Assembly (NCBI GenBank): GCA_026392115.1
Contig: JAPLCQ010000139.1
Location: forward strand, 1 to 46,457
Direction of reading: 5' to 3'
Length of the DNA: 46,457 nucleotides
From: Armatimonadota bacterium
GTDB taxonomy: Bacteria; Armatimonadota; Chthonomonadetes; Chthonomonadales; CAJBBX01
Positions 32,073 through 39,644 of the stretch are shown piece after piece. The notes below the pieces were generated by a model that searched no databases, was not told the DNA's origin, and saw only the letters and a list, made by a program, of their open reading frames with translations. A program made the position numbers and the translations under genes. Numbering within the stretch: position 1 is the first letter of the stretch; each line of letters opens with the position of its first letter.

Positions 32073-32699
32073 ATGGCCCCGACCGCCGACCAGCCGCCCA
32101 AGACAGGGTCGGAGCGATCTTCCGAGCCTGACGATATGCTGCTGATCCAGCGGACCCGTGAGGGCGACCGATCGTCCTTTGACCGGTTGATTCGTCGGCA
32201 CGAGCGGCGCGTCTACAACCTCGCGTACAGGCTGTGCGGAAATCCCGATGACGCCGCCGATGTGGCCGCCGACGCGTTCGTCCGGGTCTACAACTCCCTC
32301 GCCTCGTTCCGCGGCGACGCCTCGTTCCTGACGTGGATCTACCGCATCACCACCAACATCTACCTCGATGCGCGTAAGAGGAAACGGGCCCGCCCGCAGG
32401 TCTCCCTTGATGAACTGGTCGAGATGGACGACTCTGCGATCACGCGCCAGTACGAGGACCATGCGCCCCTACCGACGGAGGTGGCCGAGCTGAACGAGCG
32501 TGCCCGCGCCCTGCAAGGCGCCGTGAGCCGTCTCCCGGACTACCAGCGCGTCATGGTCGTGATGTACCACGTGGAGGGCAAGTCGTACGAGGAGATCGCC
32601 GCTGCGGCGGGACTGCCCATCGGCACCGTGAAGTCGCGTCTCAACAGGGCCCGGCTGGCGCTCAGGGAACTCCTCAAGGACCAGATGGAACTCTTCTAG
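32073..32699 (+). CDS. ECF-type RNA polymerase sigma factor
   Basis: A 208-residue extracytoplasmic-function sigma factor. Region 2 (about residues 30-105) carries NLAYRLCGNPDDAADVAADAFVRVYNSL and FLTWIYRITTNIYLDARKRK. Region 4 (about 150-205) carries LPDYQRVMVVMYHVEGKSYEEIAAAAGLPIGTVKSRLNRAR with the DNA-binding helix-turn-helix. It lacks regions 1.1 and 3, as expected. The ATG at 32073 is 3 bases after the DUF4446 gene. The anti-sigma factor follows after a 90-base gap and should be its inhibitor. Confidence 0.95.
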   Translation: MAPTADQPPKTGSERSSEPDDMLLIQRTREGDRSSFDRLIRRHERRVYNLAYRLCGNPDDAADVAADAFVRVYNSLASFRGDASFLTWIYRITTNIYLDARKRKRARPQVSLDELVEMDDSAITRQYEDHAPLPTEVAELNERARALQGAVSRLPDYQRVMVVMYHVEGKSYEEIAAAAGLPIGTVKSRLNRARLALRELLKDQMELF

Positions 32700-32789
32700 C
32701 CGCCCCGTCGTCCAAGCCCATAGACGACGTACGAGCGTCGAGCGTCAGGGCAAGAAGGCCCTGCGTCGAGCCAATGTTAGGCCACTCAC

Positions 32790-33482
32790 ATGAAATGCGA
32801 CAAAGCGCTTGAACTGATGTCGGCGTACTGCGAAGGCGACCTTGGTCCGGCTCTCTCGGTGCCCTTTCAGGCTCACCTGGCCGACTGCGCCTCCTGCCGC
32901 TCCGCGGCCTGCGACGTGGCGCGATTGCACCAGGGTCTGACGGCCCTGCCTCTGGCTCCAGTCTCCGACAGCTTGCGAGTGGAGATTTGGCGGCGCATCG
33001 AAGCGGGCGAGAAGCCGATCGTTCCAGCGCGACGGTTCGCTTGGCGTTTCGGCCCGGCCCGGTTGGCCCTGGCCGCCGGAGGAGCCGTGCTGGTTGTCAC
33101 GCTGGCCGGGCGCGTGGCTTTGCCGGGGGCGTTCCACGCCGCGGGCTGGACGAACTGGCTCACCGGGAGCCGTGCCACAGCCGTGCGCACCGAGGCTTCG
33201 ACCGTTCCGTTCACGGCCGGAGCGGCCTCGTTGCGTCACGAAGCGAGTGGTGTCATCCTCTCCATCCCGGTGACCAACACATCCAAGGCGGCGGTGGTCT
33301 TCTCGGCTTCCGTCCCCCAATCGGACGGCGGAGACGGGCCTGTAGTCACGGTGGCTCCGGGAATGTCGGCGGTGCTGTCGGTTTCGACGACGATGGACAG
33401 CACGGCTTCTCGTATCAGCGTCCGTTGGAAGCAGGGCTCTGCGTCCGGTTCGACTGAGTACACGCCGGTTCGAAGCCTCTAG
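32790..33482 (+). CDS. Anti-sigma factor with ZAS zinc-finger and single TM helix
   Basis: A 230-residue membrane anti-sigma factor. Its N-terminal zinc-binding anti-sigma (zf-HC2/ZAS) domain has the His-Cys-Cys core HLADCASC plus the earlier Cys in MKCDKALELMSAYCEGDLG. One transmembrane helix follows (about residues 88-110), then about 120 residues of beta-rich sensing domain outside the membrane. It should hold the upstream ECF sigma factor until an envelope signal arrives. The ATG at 32790 has a weak TTAGG upstream. It ends 11 bases before the convergent DUF5666-like gene. The sensory domain has no family name that I recognise. Confidence 0.87.
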   Translation: MKCDKALELMSAYCEGDLGPALSVPFQAHLADCASCRSAACDVARLHQGLTALPLAPVSDSLRVEIWRRIEAGEKPIVPARRFAWRFGPARLALAAGGAVLVVTLAGRVALPGAFHAAGWTNWLTGSRATAVRTEASTVPFTAGAASLRHEASGVILSIPVTNTSKAAVVFSASVPQSDGGDGPVVTVAPGMSAVLSVSTTMDSTASRISVRWKQGSASGSTEYTPVRSL

Positions 33483-33493
33483 GCGAGGCGCCC

Positions 33494-34366
33494 TCAGCGC
33501 TTGGCGGGCGCCTTGCCGCTTGCCGATGGCGCGGTCGGCGTGGACTTGACCGTCACCAGCGTTACCAGCCGGTCGCCGGGCCCATCCTTCTTCAGATGAG
33601 CGGTCACCCACTGCCCAACGTGCAGCGTCCCGAATGGCACGTCACGACCATCCCTGCGCACGCGCGGCGGATCGTGCCAGATGGCGGTATGGGTCTCCCC
33701 AGACGCGCTGACGAGGGTCAGCCTGCTCGTGATAAGGTCGATCCGCGTTAGGCGGCCCGTTACCGTGGGTCTCGACCTCTCGCGAAGCCCTTCGGCCCCC
33801 TGTTTCGTATCTGCCACGCCGGTCGCCATGATGCGGCCGTTGGGGAGGAGCCTCGGCGCCACCCAGACACGGCTGCCCGCGGGGAAGTCGGCGGGCTGCG
33901 CCGGACTGCCCGCCTTGCGCCAAGCAGTGGTGGCGGTCACGCGGTACCGGATGGGGGCGGCGTCGGCCCCCTCCTCCGCGGCCAGGTCCGATTCCGTCGC
34001 CTCTCGGAGCGTCACCTCGGTCACCTGCGTGCGCACGCGCACGATCCAGGCCCAGGATGCTCGATCGGCAAGGTCGTGGAGCACGTAGGGCTGTGTGGCT
34101 GAGGGGCGGAAGCGAACGGTAACCGCGTCGCCGACCGCGAAGGCGGAGACGGCTGCGGCCCGCTTGGCCCTGAGGACCTGGGTCGCTGGCGCCGTCACGA
34201 AGCTGAGCGATCCACCTGAGGCCGTGCGGAGCGTCACCGACGACCGCTCCTGATCGACAGAGGCGACCGTCCCCTGCGCCACGTTGCGCGGGGTTTGCGC
34301 AAGTGCAACGGGCCGGCAGACTCCAAGAAGGAGCGCCAGCCCGGTTGCCAGTCGTCGAGGGCTCAC
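33494..34366 (-). CDS. Exported protein with OB-fold-like repeats (DUF5666-like)
   Basis: A 290-residue secreted protein. A Sec signal peptide covers about residues 1-24 (ATGLALLLGVCRPVALAQ). The mature part contains two to three repeats of the form GTVASVDQERSSVTLRT followed by VGDAVTVRF, and TGRLTRIDLITSRLTLVS followed by VGQWVTAHL. These match the short beta-barrel units of DUF5666-like proteins. The C-terminus is a Ser/Pro/Lys tail. I choose the GTG at 34366, 7 bases after the Met-rich gene's stop; an ATG at 34426 is also in frame but would put a long basic region before the signal. Function unknown. Confidence 0.75.
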   Translation of the reverse strand: MSPRRLATGLALLLGVCRPVALAQTPRNVAQGTVASVDQERSSVTLRTASGGSLSFVTAPATQVLRAKRAAAVSAFAVGDAVTVRFRPSATQPYVLHDLADRASWAWIVRVRTQVTEVTLREATESDLAAEEGADAAPIRYRVTATTAWRKAGSPAQPADFPAGSRVWVAPRLLPNGRIMATGVADTKQGAEGLRERSRPTVTGRLTRIDLITSRLTLVSASGETHTAIWHDPPRVRRDGRDVPFGTLHVGQWVTAHLKKDGPGDRLVTLVTVKSTPTAPSASGKAPAKR

Positions 34367-34373
34367 GCCGACG

Positions 34374-35195
34374 TCACGGGCGACGGCCTCCGCCCTGCCC
34401 CGCCTGACCCATCGCTTGCTGGGCATTCTGCATGAGCTGGCCCACCATCTGCTGGCGCTGATCGGCCGGCAGGCTGCTCCACATCTGGATGCCCGCGCGC
34501 ATCATGTTGCCCATGAACTGCGAGCGTGTGCCGGGATCCATGTTCATGAACATCTGCATGCTCTGCGACATGGCCTGTGCCATCTGATCGGGGCTCATCT
34601 CCATCATCAGGGCCATCTGCTGCTTCTGCAGGTCAAAGAAGCGGTCGGCCGTGGTCGCGCCGCCTGCCGAGCCGCCGGAATTGGTGGCGTAGATGACATA
34701 CAGCGGGGTCGTGGTGAACCGCTGGCCCTGCAGCTCGTCGGCGAAGTTCGCCGGTACCGGGAAGTCCTTGGAGTAGAGGGTGGCGCGGCGGGTGCGGTTG
34801 TTCTCCACCACCAGCCCGGTCTGCTCCACCAGATCGAGTGCACGGACGGCGGCACAGAGCTTGTCCGCCGAAGGCACGGCGTTGGCCTCCGCCTGCTGGC
34901 GGTACGCCTTGCGCCACGCAGACCCCTTCACGGTCGCGACGAGTGCATCAAGTGCCTCTTCAATACGCGCGGCGTTGGGCTCGGTGGGCTTGGCGGCGAC
35001 TGCAAGGAACGGATCGACCACGATGGTGACGTTGAGCCGCTTGCCGAGGCCCTCGGCTACGGCCTTGAGCTCCGTGTTGTAGTTGCGCTTCGTCGAGCCC
35101 GCGCCGGGGCCCTGCTGCGCCTGGGCCGGAAGCGACAGCGCGAGGGCGCACGCGCCGGCGGAGAGCCACCGTGCGACGGCAAACGGCCTAGCCAT
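34374..35195 (-). CDS. Exported Met/Gln-rich protein, function unknown
   Basis: A 273-residue secreted protein with a Sec signal (about residues 1-27, ending ALSLPAQAQ). Residues about 35-165 form a soluble domain, in which LGKRLNVTIVVDPFLAVAAK recalls the small domain of secretin-like or FecR-type N-terminal proteins. The last 90 residues are rich in Met, Gln and small residues (LMMEMSPDQMAQAMSQSMQM), as in metal-binding or flexible segments. ATG 35195 has AAGGAG 6 bases upstream. It lies between a cyclophilin gene and the DUF5666-like gene in one operon. No family is recognised. Confidence 0.78.
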   Translation of the reverse strand: MARPFAVARWLSAGACALALSLPAQAQQGPGAGSTKRNYNTELKAVAEGLGKRLNVTIVVDPFLAVAAKPTEPNAARIEEALDALVATVKGSAWRKAYRQQAEANAVPSADKLCAAVRALDLVEQTGLVVENNRTRRATLYSKDFPVPANFADELQGQRFTTTPLYVIYATNSGGSAGGATTADRFFDLQKQQMALMMEMSPDQMAQAMSQSMQMFMNMDPGTRSQFMGNMMRAGIQMWSSLPADQRQQMVGQLMQNAQQAMGQAGQGGGRRP

Positions 35196-35254
35196 GTCCA
35201 TCTCCTTGCCGGACGCTTGCCGCCCGGGCTGCATCGGTCACGTAGGCGCCGATG

Positions 35255-35794
35255 CTACTTCACGACGCGGATGCTGACGATCTTGTCGCCACGCTTGATC
35301 TGCTTCACGACGTTCATACCCTTGCTCACCTTGCCGAAGACGCAGTAGTCGCCGTCGAGCTGATGATTGGGACCCAGGTTGATGAACCACTGGCTGTCGC
35401 CCGTGGCCGAGCGCGGCGCGGAGAGCGCCATGCCCAGCGAACCGGTCTCATGGGTGCGCGAGTTGACCTCGAACGGGATGTTCTTGCCGGAGCCGCCCGA
35501 GCCGATCATCGGGCCGTCGATGCCGTCAGTCTTGGTCTTCGGGTCGCCCGCCTGAACCACGAAGCCCGGCTCCAGACGGTGAATCAGAATGCCGTCATAG
35601 AACTTCTTTCGGCAAAGGTCCACGATGTGCGCCGTGGTCTTGGGTGCATCCTTGGCGAACAGCTCCAGGGTGACCGTACCACGGCTCGCAATCGTCATCT
35701 CAAGCGTGGGGTTGGCGGCCGGACCGGCCAGAGCTACGGCACAGAGCGCCGCAGCCGGCAAGGCCGCAGCAACGAAACGGAGGAGTGACTTCAT
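35255..35794 (-). CDS. Exported peptidyl-prolyl isomerase (cyclophilin), copy 2 of operon
   Basis: A 179-residue secreted cyclophilin with a cleavable signal peptide (VAAALPAAALCAVALAG) followed by a complete cyclophilin domain. Active-site segments are IHRLEPGFVVQAGDP (Arg and Gln), GDSQWFINLG and LDGDYCVFGKV. These are the residues that bind proline peptides. It should speed proline isomerisation of proteins outside the cytoplasm. The ATG at 35794 has AGGGG upstream and the gene follows the other cyclophilin by 11 bases. Longer reading upstream overlaps that gene. Confidence 0.93.
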   Translation of the reverse strand: MKSLLRFVAAALPAAALCAVALAGPAANPTLEMTIASRGTVTLELFAKDAPKTTAHIVDLCRKKFYDGILIHRLEPGFVVQAGDPKTKTDGIDGPMIGSGGSGKNIPFEVNSRTHETGSLGMALSAPRSATGDSQWFINLGPNHQLDGDYCVFGKVSKGMNVVKQIKRGDKIVSIRVVK

Positions 35795-35805
35795 GTGGGA
35801 GCCCC

Positions 35806-36510
35806 TTACTTGGCCGCCAGGTTCGCGATGGCATCGCCACGCCTGATCCTGGCCGCCACGTCCATGCCGGAGGTTACGACACCGAAGACGCAGTAGTCGC
35901 CATCGAGGTTTCGGTTGTCGTTGAGGTTGATGAAGAACTGGCTGTCGCCCGTATCCGACTGCGGGCTGGTAAGCGCCATCGCCAATGTGCCCTTGAGACA
36001 CGGTAGGCCCGACGGCTCGAACTCCAGCGGCTTGCCCGATCCGCCGATGCCCAGCGTCAGGAATTCGGGGTCCGCGGCGTCCATGGCCGCAAGGCGGGGC
36101 GACTCGATGTCGCGCGTCTTGGGGTCTCCGGCCTGCACGACGAAACCGGGCGCCACGCGGTGGTACTTGATCCCGCGGTAGAAACCCGAACGGACCAACT
36201 GCATGAACTGCGCGACGGTCTTCGGGGCCGCCTTGGGATAGAGCTCCAGCGCGATGTCGCCGCGCCCCTCAATCGTCAACGTTAGCGAGATGGCCCCATC
36301 CTTGGGCGCCTCCAGCTTCGACGCCTGCTGGGCTACGCGCTTCTGCTTCATGATGAAGTCGGACTTCTTGGCGGAGACGGCCTGCTCGCGGTCCTTCCTG
36401 TCTGCCTCCGATATCATGGGGGACGGGTTCAGGTCTTTCCGGGCGGTGAACAGGAAGGAGACGCCCAGAGCCAGGACCACGATGGCGAAAACCAAGGCTA
36501 TCGATCGCAT
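35806..36510 (-). CDS. Membrane-anchored peptidyl-prolyl isomerase (cyclophilin), copy 1 of operon
   Basis: A 234-residue cyclophilin with an uncleaved N-terminal membrane helix (about residues 3-22), a charged helical linker (about 30-65) and a C-terminal cyclophilin domain with YHRVAPGFVVQAGDP and GDSQFFINLNDNRNLDGDYCVFG. ATG 36510 has AGGAAA upstream and a consensus promoter 74-102 bases ahead. It is the first gene of a four-gene minus-strand operon of exported proteins. The anchor and linker distinguish it from the secreted copy. Confidence 0.93.
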   Translation of the reverse strand: MRSIALVFAIVVLALGVSFLFTARKDLNPSPMISEADRKDREQAVSAKKSDFIMKQKRVAQQASKLEAPKDGAISLTLTIEGRGDIALELYPKAAPKTVAQFMQLVRSGFYRGIKYHRVAPGFVVQAGDPKTRDIESPRLAAMDAADPEFLTLGIGGSGKPLEFEPSGLPCLKGTLAMALTSPQSDTGDSQFFINLNDNRNLDGDYCVFGVVTSGMDVAARIRRGDAIANLAAK

Positions 36511-36583
36511 TTATTGTTTCCTGCCGGATCGGGTGGATGGGGGGCGAGACGGCACATGCCGTCGCCCGTAGAACGGTAGCCAG

Positions 36584-36612
36584 ATTCTACCCAGTGCTCC
36601 GGCGCGAGTCAA
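36584..36612 (-). promoter_or_regulatory. Promoter of the exported-protein (cyclophilin) operon
   Basis: On the minus strand TTGACT (36612-36607), a 17-base spacer and TAGAAT (36589-36584), close to the sigma-70 consensus. Transcription would begin near 36577, about 67 bases before the first cyclophilin ATG. Confidence 0.72.
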
Positions 36613-36642
36613 CGCGGACGCGCAAGGCTCCGCCGAACGGCA

Positions 36643-36651
36643 TGCTATACT
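36643..36651 (+). promoter_or_regulatory. Extended -10 promoter of hisF
   Basis: TGCTATACT at 36643-36651 is an extended -10 element (TG, one base, TATACT) about 70 bases before the hisF ATG. There is no good -35 box, consistent with an extended -10 type. Confidence 0.55.
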
Positions 36652-36720
36652 CTCGGACTCCGGGGGCGGACGGCGCTGGCAACGCGACGGCCGGCCCGCG
36701 GAACCGCGAAGGAGACCGAG

Positions 36721-37491
36721 ATGCTGGCGCGCCGGATCATCCCCTGCCTTGACGTCAAAGAGGGCCGCGTCGTCAAGGGCGTGAACTTCCTCAACCTGCG
36801 CGATGCCGGCGACCCGGTGGAGTTGGCGGCACAGTATGACGCCATGGGCGCCGACGAACTCGTCTTCCTGGACATCACGGCCAGCCACGAGAAGCGCGAC
36901 CTTATCTATGACGTTGCGGCGCGTGTGGCTGAGCAGGTCTTCATCCCCTTTACGGTGGGAGGCGGCATCCGTGATCCCGAGGATTTCCGGCGCATCCTGA
37001 AGGCCGGGGCGGACAAGGTCAGCGTGAACACCGCCGCCGTCTTGCGGCCGGAGTTGGTCACCGAAGCGTCACGGCAGTTCGGCAGCCAATGCGTCGTGGT
37101 GGCCATGGACCCGAAGCAAACCGGCGTCACCGAGAGCGGCGAGCCCAAGTGGGAGGTCTTCATCAACGGAGGCCGCACCCCTACGGGCATCGATGCGCTG
37201 GACTGGGCGGTGCGGTGCGAGGAGATGGGCGCGGGCGAGATACTGCTCACCAGCATGGATCGCGACGGGACGCAGATCGGCTACGACCTGCCTTTGACTT
37301 CCGCGGTCGCCCGGCGGGTCGGCATCCCGGTGATCGCGTCGGGCGGAGCCGGGACGCCGCAGCACTGCCTCGAGGCGGTGACCGACGGACTGGCCGACGC
37401 GGCGCTCATCGCATCCATCGTGCATGACGGAACCTACAGCATCAGCGACATCAAGGCGCATCTGGCGGCGCATGGCGTTTGCGTCCGATAG
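36721..37491 (+). CDS. hisF: Imidazole glycerol phosphate synthase cyclase subunit HisF
   Basis: A 256-residue TIM-barrel subunit that, with the glutaminase HisH, makes imidazole glycerol phosphate and AICAR in histidine synthesis. The N-terminus [20 protein letters not shown] has the catalytic Asp, and [26 protein letters not shown] (phosphate loop region) and IASGGAGTP complete the barrel. Its partner hisH and other his genes are not in this window, but hisI follows at once. ATG 36721 has AAGGAGA upstream. Confidence 0.97.
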   Translation: MLARRIIPCLDVKEGRVVKGVNFLNLRDAGDPVELAAQYDAMGADELVFLDITASHEKRDLIYDVAARVAEQVFIPFTVGGGIRDPEDFRRILKAGADKVSVNTAAVLRPELVTEASRQFGSQCVVVAMDPKQTGVTESGEPKWEVFINGGRTPTGIDALDWAVRCEEMGAGEILLTSMDRDGTQIGYDLPLTSAVARRVGIPVIASGGAGTPQHCLEAVTDGLADAALIASIVHDGTYSISDIKAHLAAHGVCVR

Positions 37492-37516
37492 CGCAATGCC
37501 GGAGCAGGAGCAGAGT

Positions 37517-37915
37517 GTGGCGATTTGGGACGACCTGAAGTACGACGGCGCGGGACTGATCCCGGCGGTAGTGCAGGACAGCGAGAACGGCCAGGTGCTC
37601 ATGGTGGCCTACATGAACGCGGCATCCGTGCGCATGACGCTGGAGACCCGGCGCGCGACCTTCTGGAGCCGCTCGCGGAGCAAGTTCTGGATCAAGGGCG
37701 AAAGCTCGGGCCATGTCCAGCATCTCGTATCGCTGGCGGTCGACTGCGACAAGGACTGCCTGCTCGTTGCGGTGAAGCAGGAAGGCCCGGCGTGCCACGA
37801 GGGCTATCGCTCGTGCTTCTTCCGCGAGGTGACGGGTGAGGGCGAGCGCCTGACCGTGGTCGCCGAACAGCTGAAGACCCCCGAGGAAATCTACGGGGCG
37901 AAGCCCGTCGCGTAG
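37517..37915 (+). CDS. hisI: Phosphoribosyl-AMP cyclohydrolase HisI
   Basis: A 132-residue single-domain PRA-CH, which opens the purine ring of phosphoribosyl-AMP in histidine synthesis. Zinc and Mg site sequence is clear: SGHVQHLVSLAVDCDKDCLLVAVKQ and CHEGYRSCFFRE. No PRA-PH (HisE) domain is fused. The GTG at 37517 has AGGAG 6 bases upstream; an in-frame ATG at 37496, just after the hisF stop, adds seven residues but lacks a ribosome-binding site. It is probably co-transcribed with hisF. Confidence 0.95.
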   Translation: MAIWDDLKYDGAGLIPAVVQDSENGQVLMVAYMNAASVRMTLETRRATFWSRSRSKFWIKGESSGHVQHLVSLAVDCDKDCLLVAVKQEGPACHEGYRSCFFREVTGEGERLTVVAEQLKTPEEIYGAKPVA

Positions 37916-37923
37916 GAGATCGC

Positions 37924-37967
37924 CGCCCCTTCCCCTACGCGGCCACACAGCGTATGGGGAAGGGGCG
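37924..37967. repeat. Strong GC-rich hairpin at a convergent gene junction
   Basis: Arms CGCCCCTTCCCCTACG and CGTATGGGGAAGGGGCG pair over about 16 bases with one bulge, between the hisI stop (37915) and the aminotransferase stop (37982). There is no T-run on either side. It may terminate transcription in both directions by a non-classical route or protect 3' ends. Confidence 0.6.
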
Positions 37968-37981
37968 ACGGACCGCCGCGA

Positions 37982-39238
37982 CTACATGCCGTTCAGCATC
38001 TCCGCCGCCTCGGTCAGGGCCTCCTCGAATGCGACGAGGGCCCGGTCCACCTCTTCCTCGGTGATGATCACCGGCGGCTCGAAGCGGATCACCTTGGGGT
38101 TGTTCAGCGTGTAGGCCGCCACGACGCCCCTACGGGACATGCCGTTGATGGACAGCTCGCCGTAGTCCTCCACCGCGAACTCCACGCCGATCATCAGGCC
38201 CATGCCCCGCACGTCGACCAGCACGTCCGGGTGGTCAGCCTGGATGCGTCGCAGGCCCGTGATCATCTGCTCGCCTCGGGCCCGGGCACGCTCCACCAGC
38301 CCCTCCGACTCGATGGCCTCGAGAGCCGCCAGACCGGCGCGGCAGGCCAGTGGGTTCCCGCCGAAGGTGCTTGTATGCACGAGCGGGTTCTCGCCGAAGG
38401 CCTTGTCCCAGATCTCCTTTGTGGCCATGACGGCGCCGAGGGGCATGACGCCGCCGCCGAGCGCCTTGGCCAGCGTCATGATATCCGGAGCGACGCCCCA
38501 GTGGTCGCAGGCGAACATGGCGCCCGTCCGCGAGAGGCCGGTCTGGACCTCGTCGAGGATCAGCAGGATGCCACGCTCGTCGCAGAGGCGGCGAAGGCCG
38601 GGAAGGTAGTCGTCCGACGGGCAGCGGATACCGCCTTCGCCCTGGATGGGCTCCACGATGACGGCCGCCGTGTTGGGGCCGACGGCATCGGCCACGGCCT
38701 GAACATCATCGAATGGTACGTGAACAAAGCCCGGAAGCATGGGATCGAATGGCTTGCGGAAGAGCTCGCGGCCTGTGGCGGCCAACGAGCCCATGCTCTT
38801 GCCGTGGAACGCGCCCACAGTACAGACGAAGTCCGTCCTGCCTGTGGCGCCGCGGGCGATCTTGATCGCTCCCTCGACCGCCTCGGTGCCGCTGTTGCAG
38901 AAGAAGGAGTACTGCAGGCCCTTGGGTGCGATCGAAGCCAGCTTCTCGGCCAGCAGCGCCATGGGCTCGTTGAAAAACGTTCGGCAAGAGAGCGGCAGCC
39001 TGTGGAGTTGCTCCTGCACCGCTGCGACCACGTGCGGGTGCGAGTGGCCCAGGGTGAAGACGCCGTAGCCGCCCAGGCAGTCCAGATACTCCGCCCCGCT
39101 GACGCATCGAACGGTGCAGCCCGAAGCGCTCTCCTCCACATCGCCGAAGCCGGCGAAACGCATGACGCTGGCCAGGCCCGGGTTGACGTAGTCCTGGTAC
39201 AGGTCGATGACGCGGTTGATCCTGCTCTCGCTATCCAT
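37982..39238 (-). CDS. Class III PLP-dependent aminotransferase (putrescine/ornithine-type)
   Basis: A 418-residue class III (AT-III) aminotransferase. It has HSHPHVVAAVQEQL early in the fold, the FFCNSGTEAVEGAIK block, LLILDEVQTGLSRTG and the PLP Lys258 in TLAKALGGGVMPLGA. Class III members act on omega-amino groups; the putrescine/ornithine group is the nearest pattern that I recognise, but acetylornithine or beta-alanine type substrates are possible. ATG 39238 follows AGAGG. The cupin and permease genes upstream on the same strand suggest an amine or amino-sugar uptake and breakdown operon. Confidence 0.88.
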   Translation of the reverse strand: MDSESRINRVIDLYQDYVNPGLASVMRFAGFGDVEESASGCTVRCVSGAEYLDCLGGYGVFTLGHSHPHVVAAVQEQLHRLPLSCRTFFNEPMALLAEKLASIAPKGLQYSFFCNSGTEAVEGAIKIARGATGRTDFVCTVGAFHGKSMGSLAATGRELFRKPFDPMLPGFVHVPFDDVQAVADAVGPNTAAVIVEPIQGEGGIRCPSDDYLPGLRRLCDERGILLILDEVQTGLSRTGAMFACDHWGVAPDIMTLAKALGGGVMPLGAVMATKEIWDKAFGENPLVHTSTFGGNPLACRAGLAALEAIESEGLVERARARGEQMITGLRRIQADHPDVLVDVRGMGLMIGVEFAVEDYGELSINGMSRRGVVAAYTLNNPKVIRFEPPVIITEEEVDRALVAFEEALTEAAEMLNGM

Positions 39239-39249
39239 GTCTCATCCTC

Positions 39250-39624
39250 TCATCCGGCCTCAGGGGTCTCCCCGGCGTCGCTTTCGACGACAACGTAGAA
39301 CTCATCGGTGTGCCGCCAGGCCGGAACGCCGAAGACGATGGTCTCCAGATCGCCGAAGGCCCGGTGCGGCGTGCCCGGCTCGATCAGTACGGTGACACCG
39401 GGCCGCAGCTCCACCAGGTCGTCGCCGAGTTCCATGGAGCCCGAACCGGCGAGGACGTAGTAAATCTCCGTGCAGTCGCGGTGGTAGTGCTTCACCGAGT
39501 CGCGGATATGCGTCACGTGCAGGTTGGCCACGGGCGTGTCGGCGGCGGTCACCACCCGCGCGCTCTCGCCGCACTTGCTCATCACGACCGGCGCCTCGGA
39601 CCTGTCACGAACGAGGTAGCCCAT
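39250..39624 (-). CDS. Small cupin-domain protein
   Basis: A 124-residue single cupin barrel. The first motif HYHRDCTEIYYVLAGSGSMELG supplies the two His and the Glu of the metal site; the second motif is PGTPHRAFGD. Single-domain cupins of this type include metal enzymes, sugar or amine sensors and binding proteins. ATG 39624 has GAGGGGAG upstream; a GTG at 39642 overlaps the permease end and is less likely. It lies between the permease and the aminotransferase in one operon. Confidence 0.85.
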   Translation of the reverse strand: MGYLVRDRSEAPVVMSKCGESARVVTAADTPVANLHVTHIRDSVKHYHRDCTEIYYVLAGSGSMELGDDLVELRPGVTVLIEPGTPHRAFGDLETIVFGVPAWRHTDEFYVVVESDAGETPEAG

Positions 39625-39644
39625 GCCGTCTCCCCTCGCCACGG

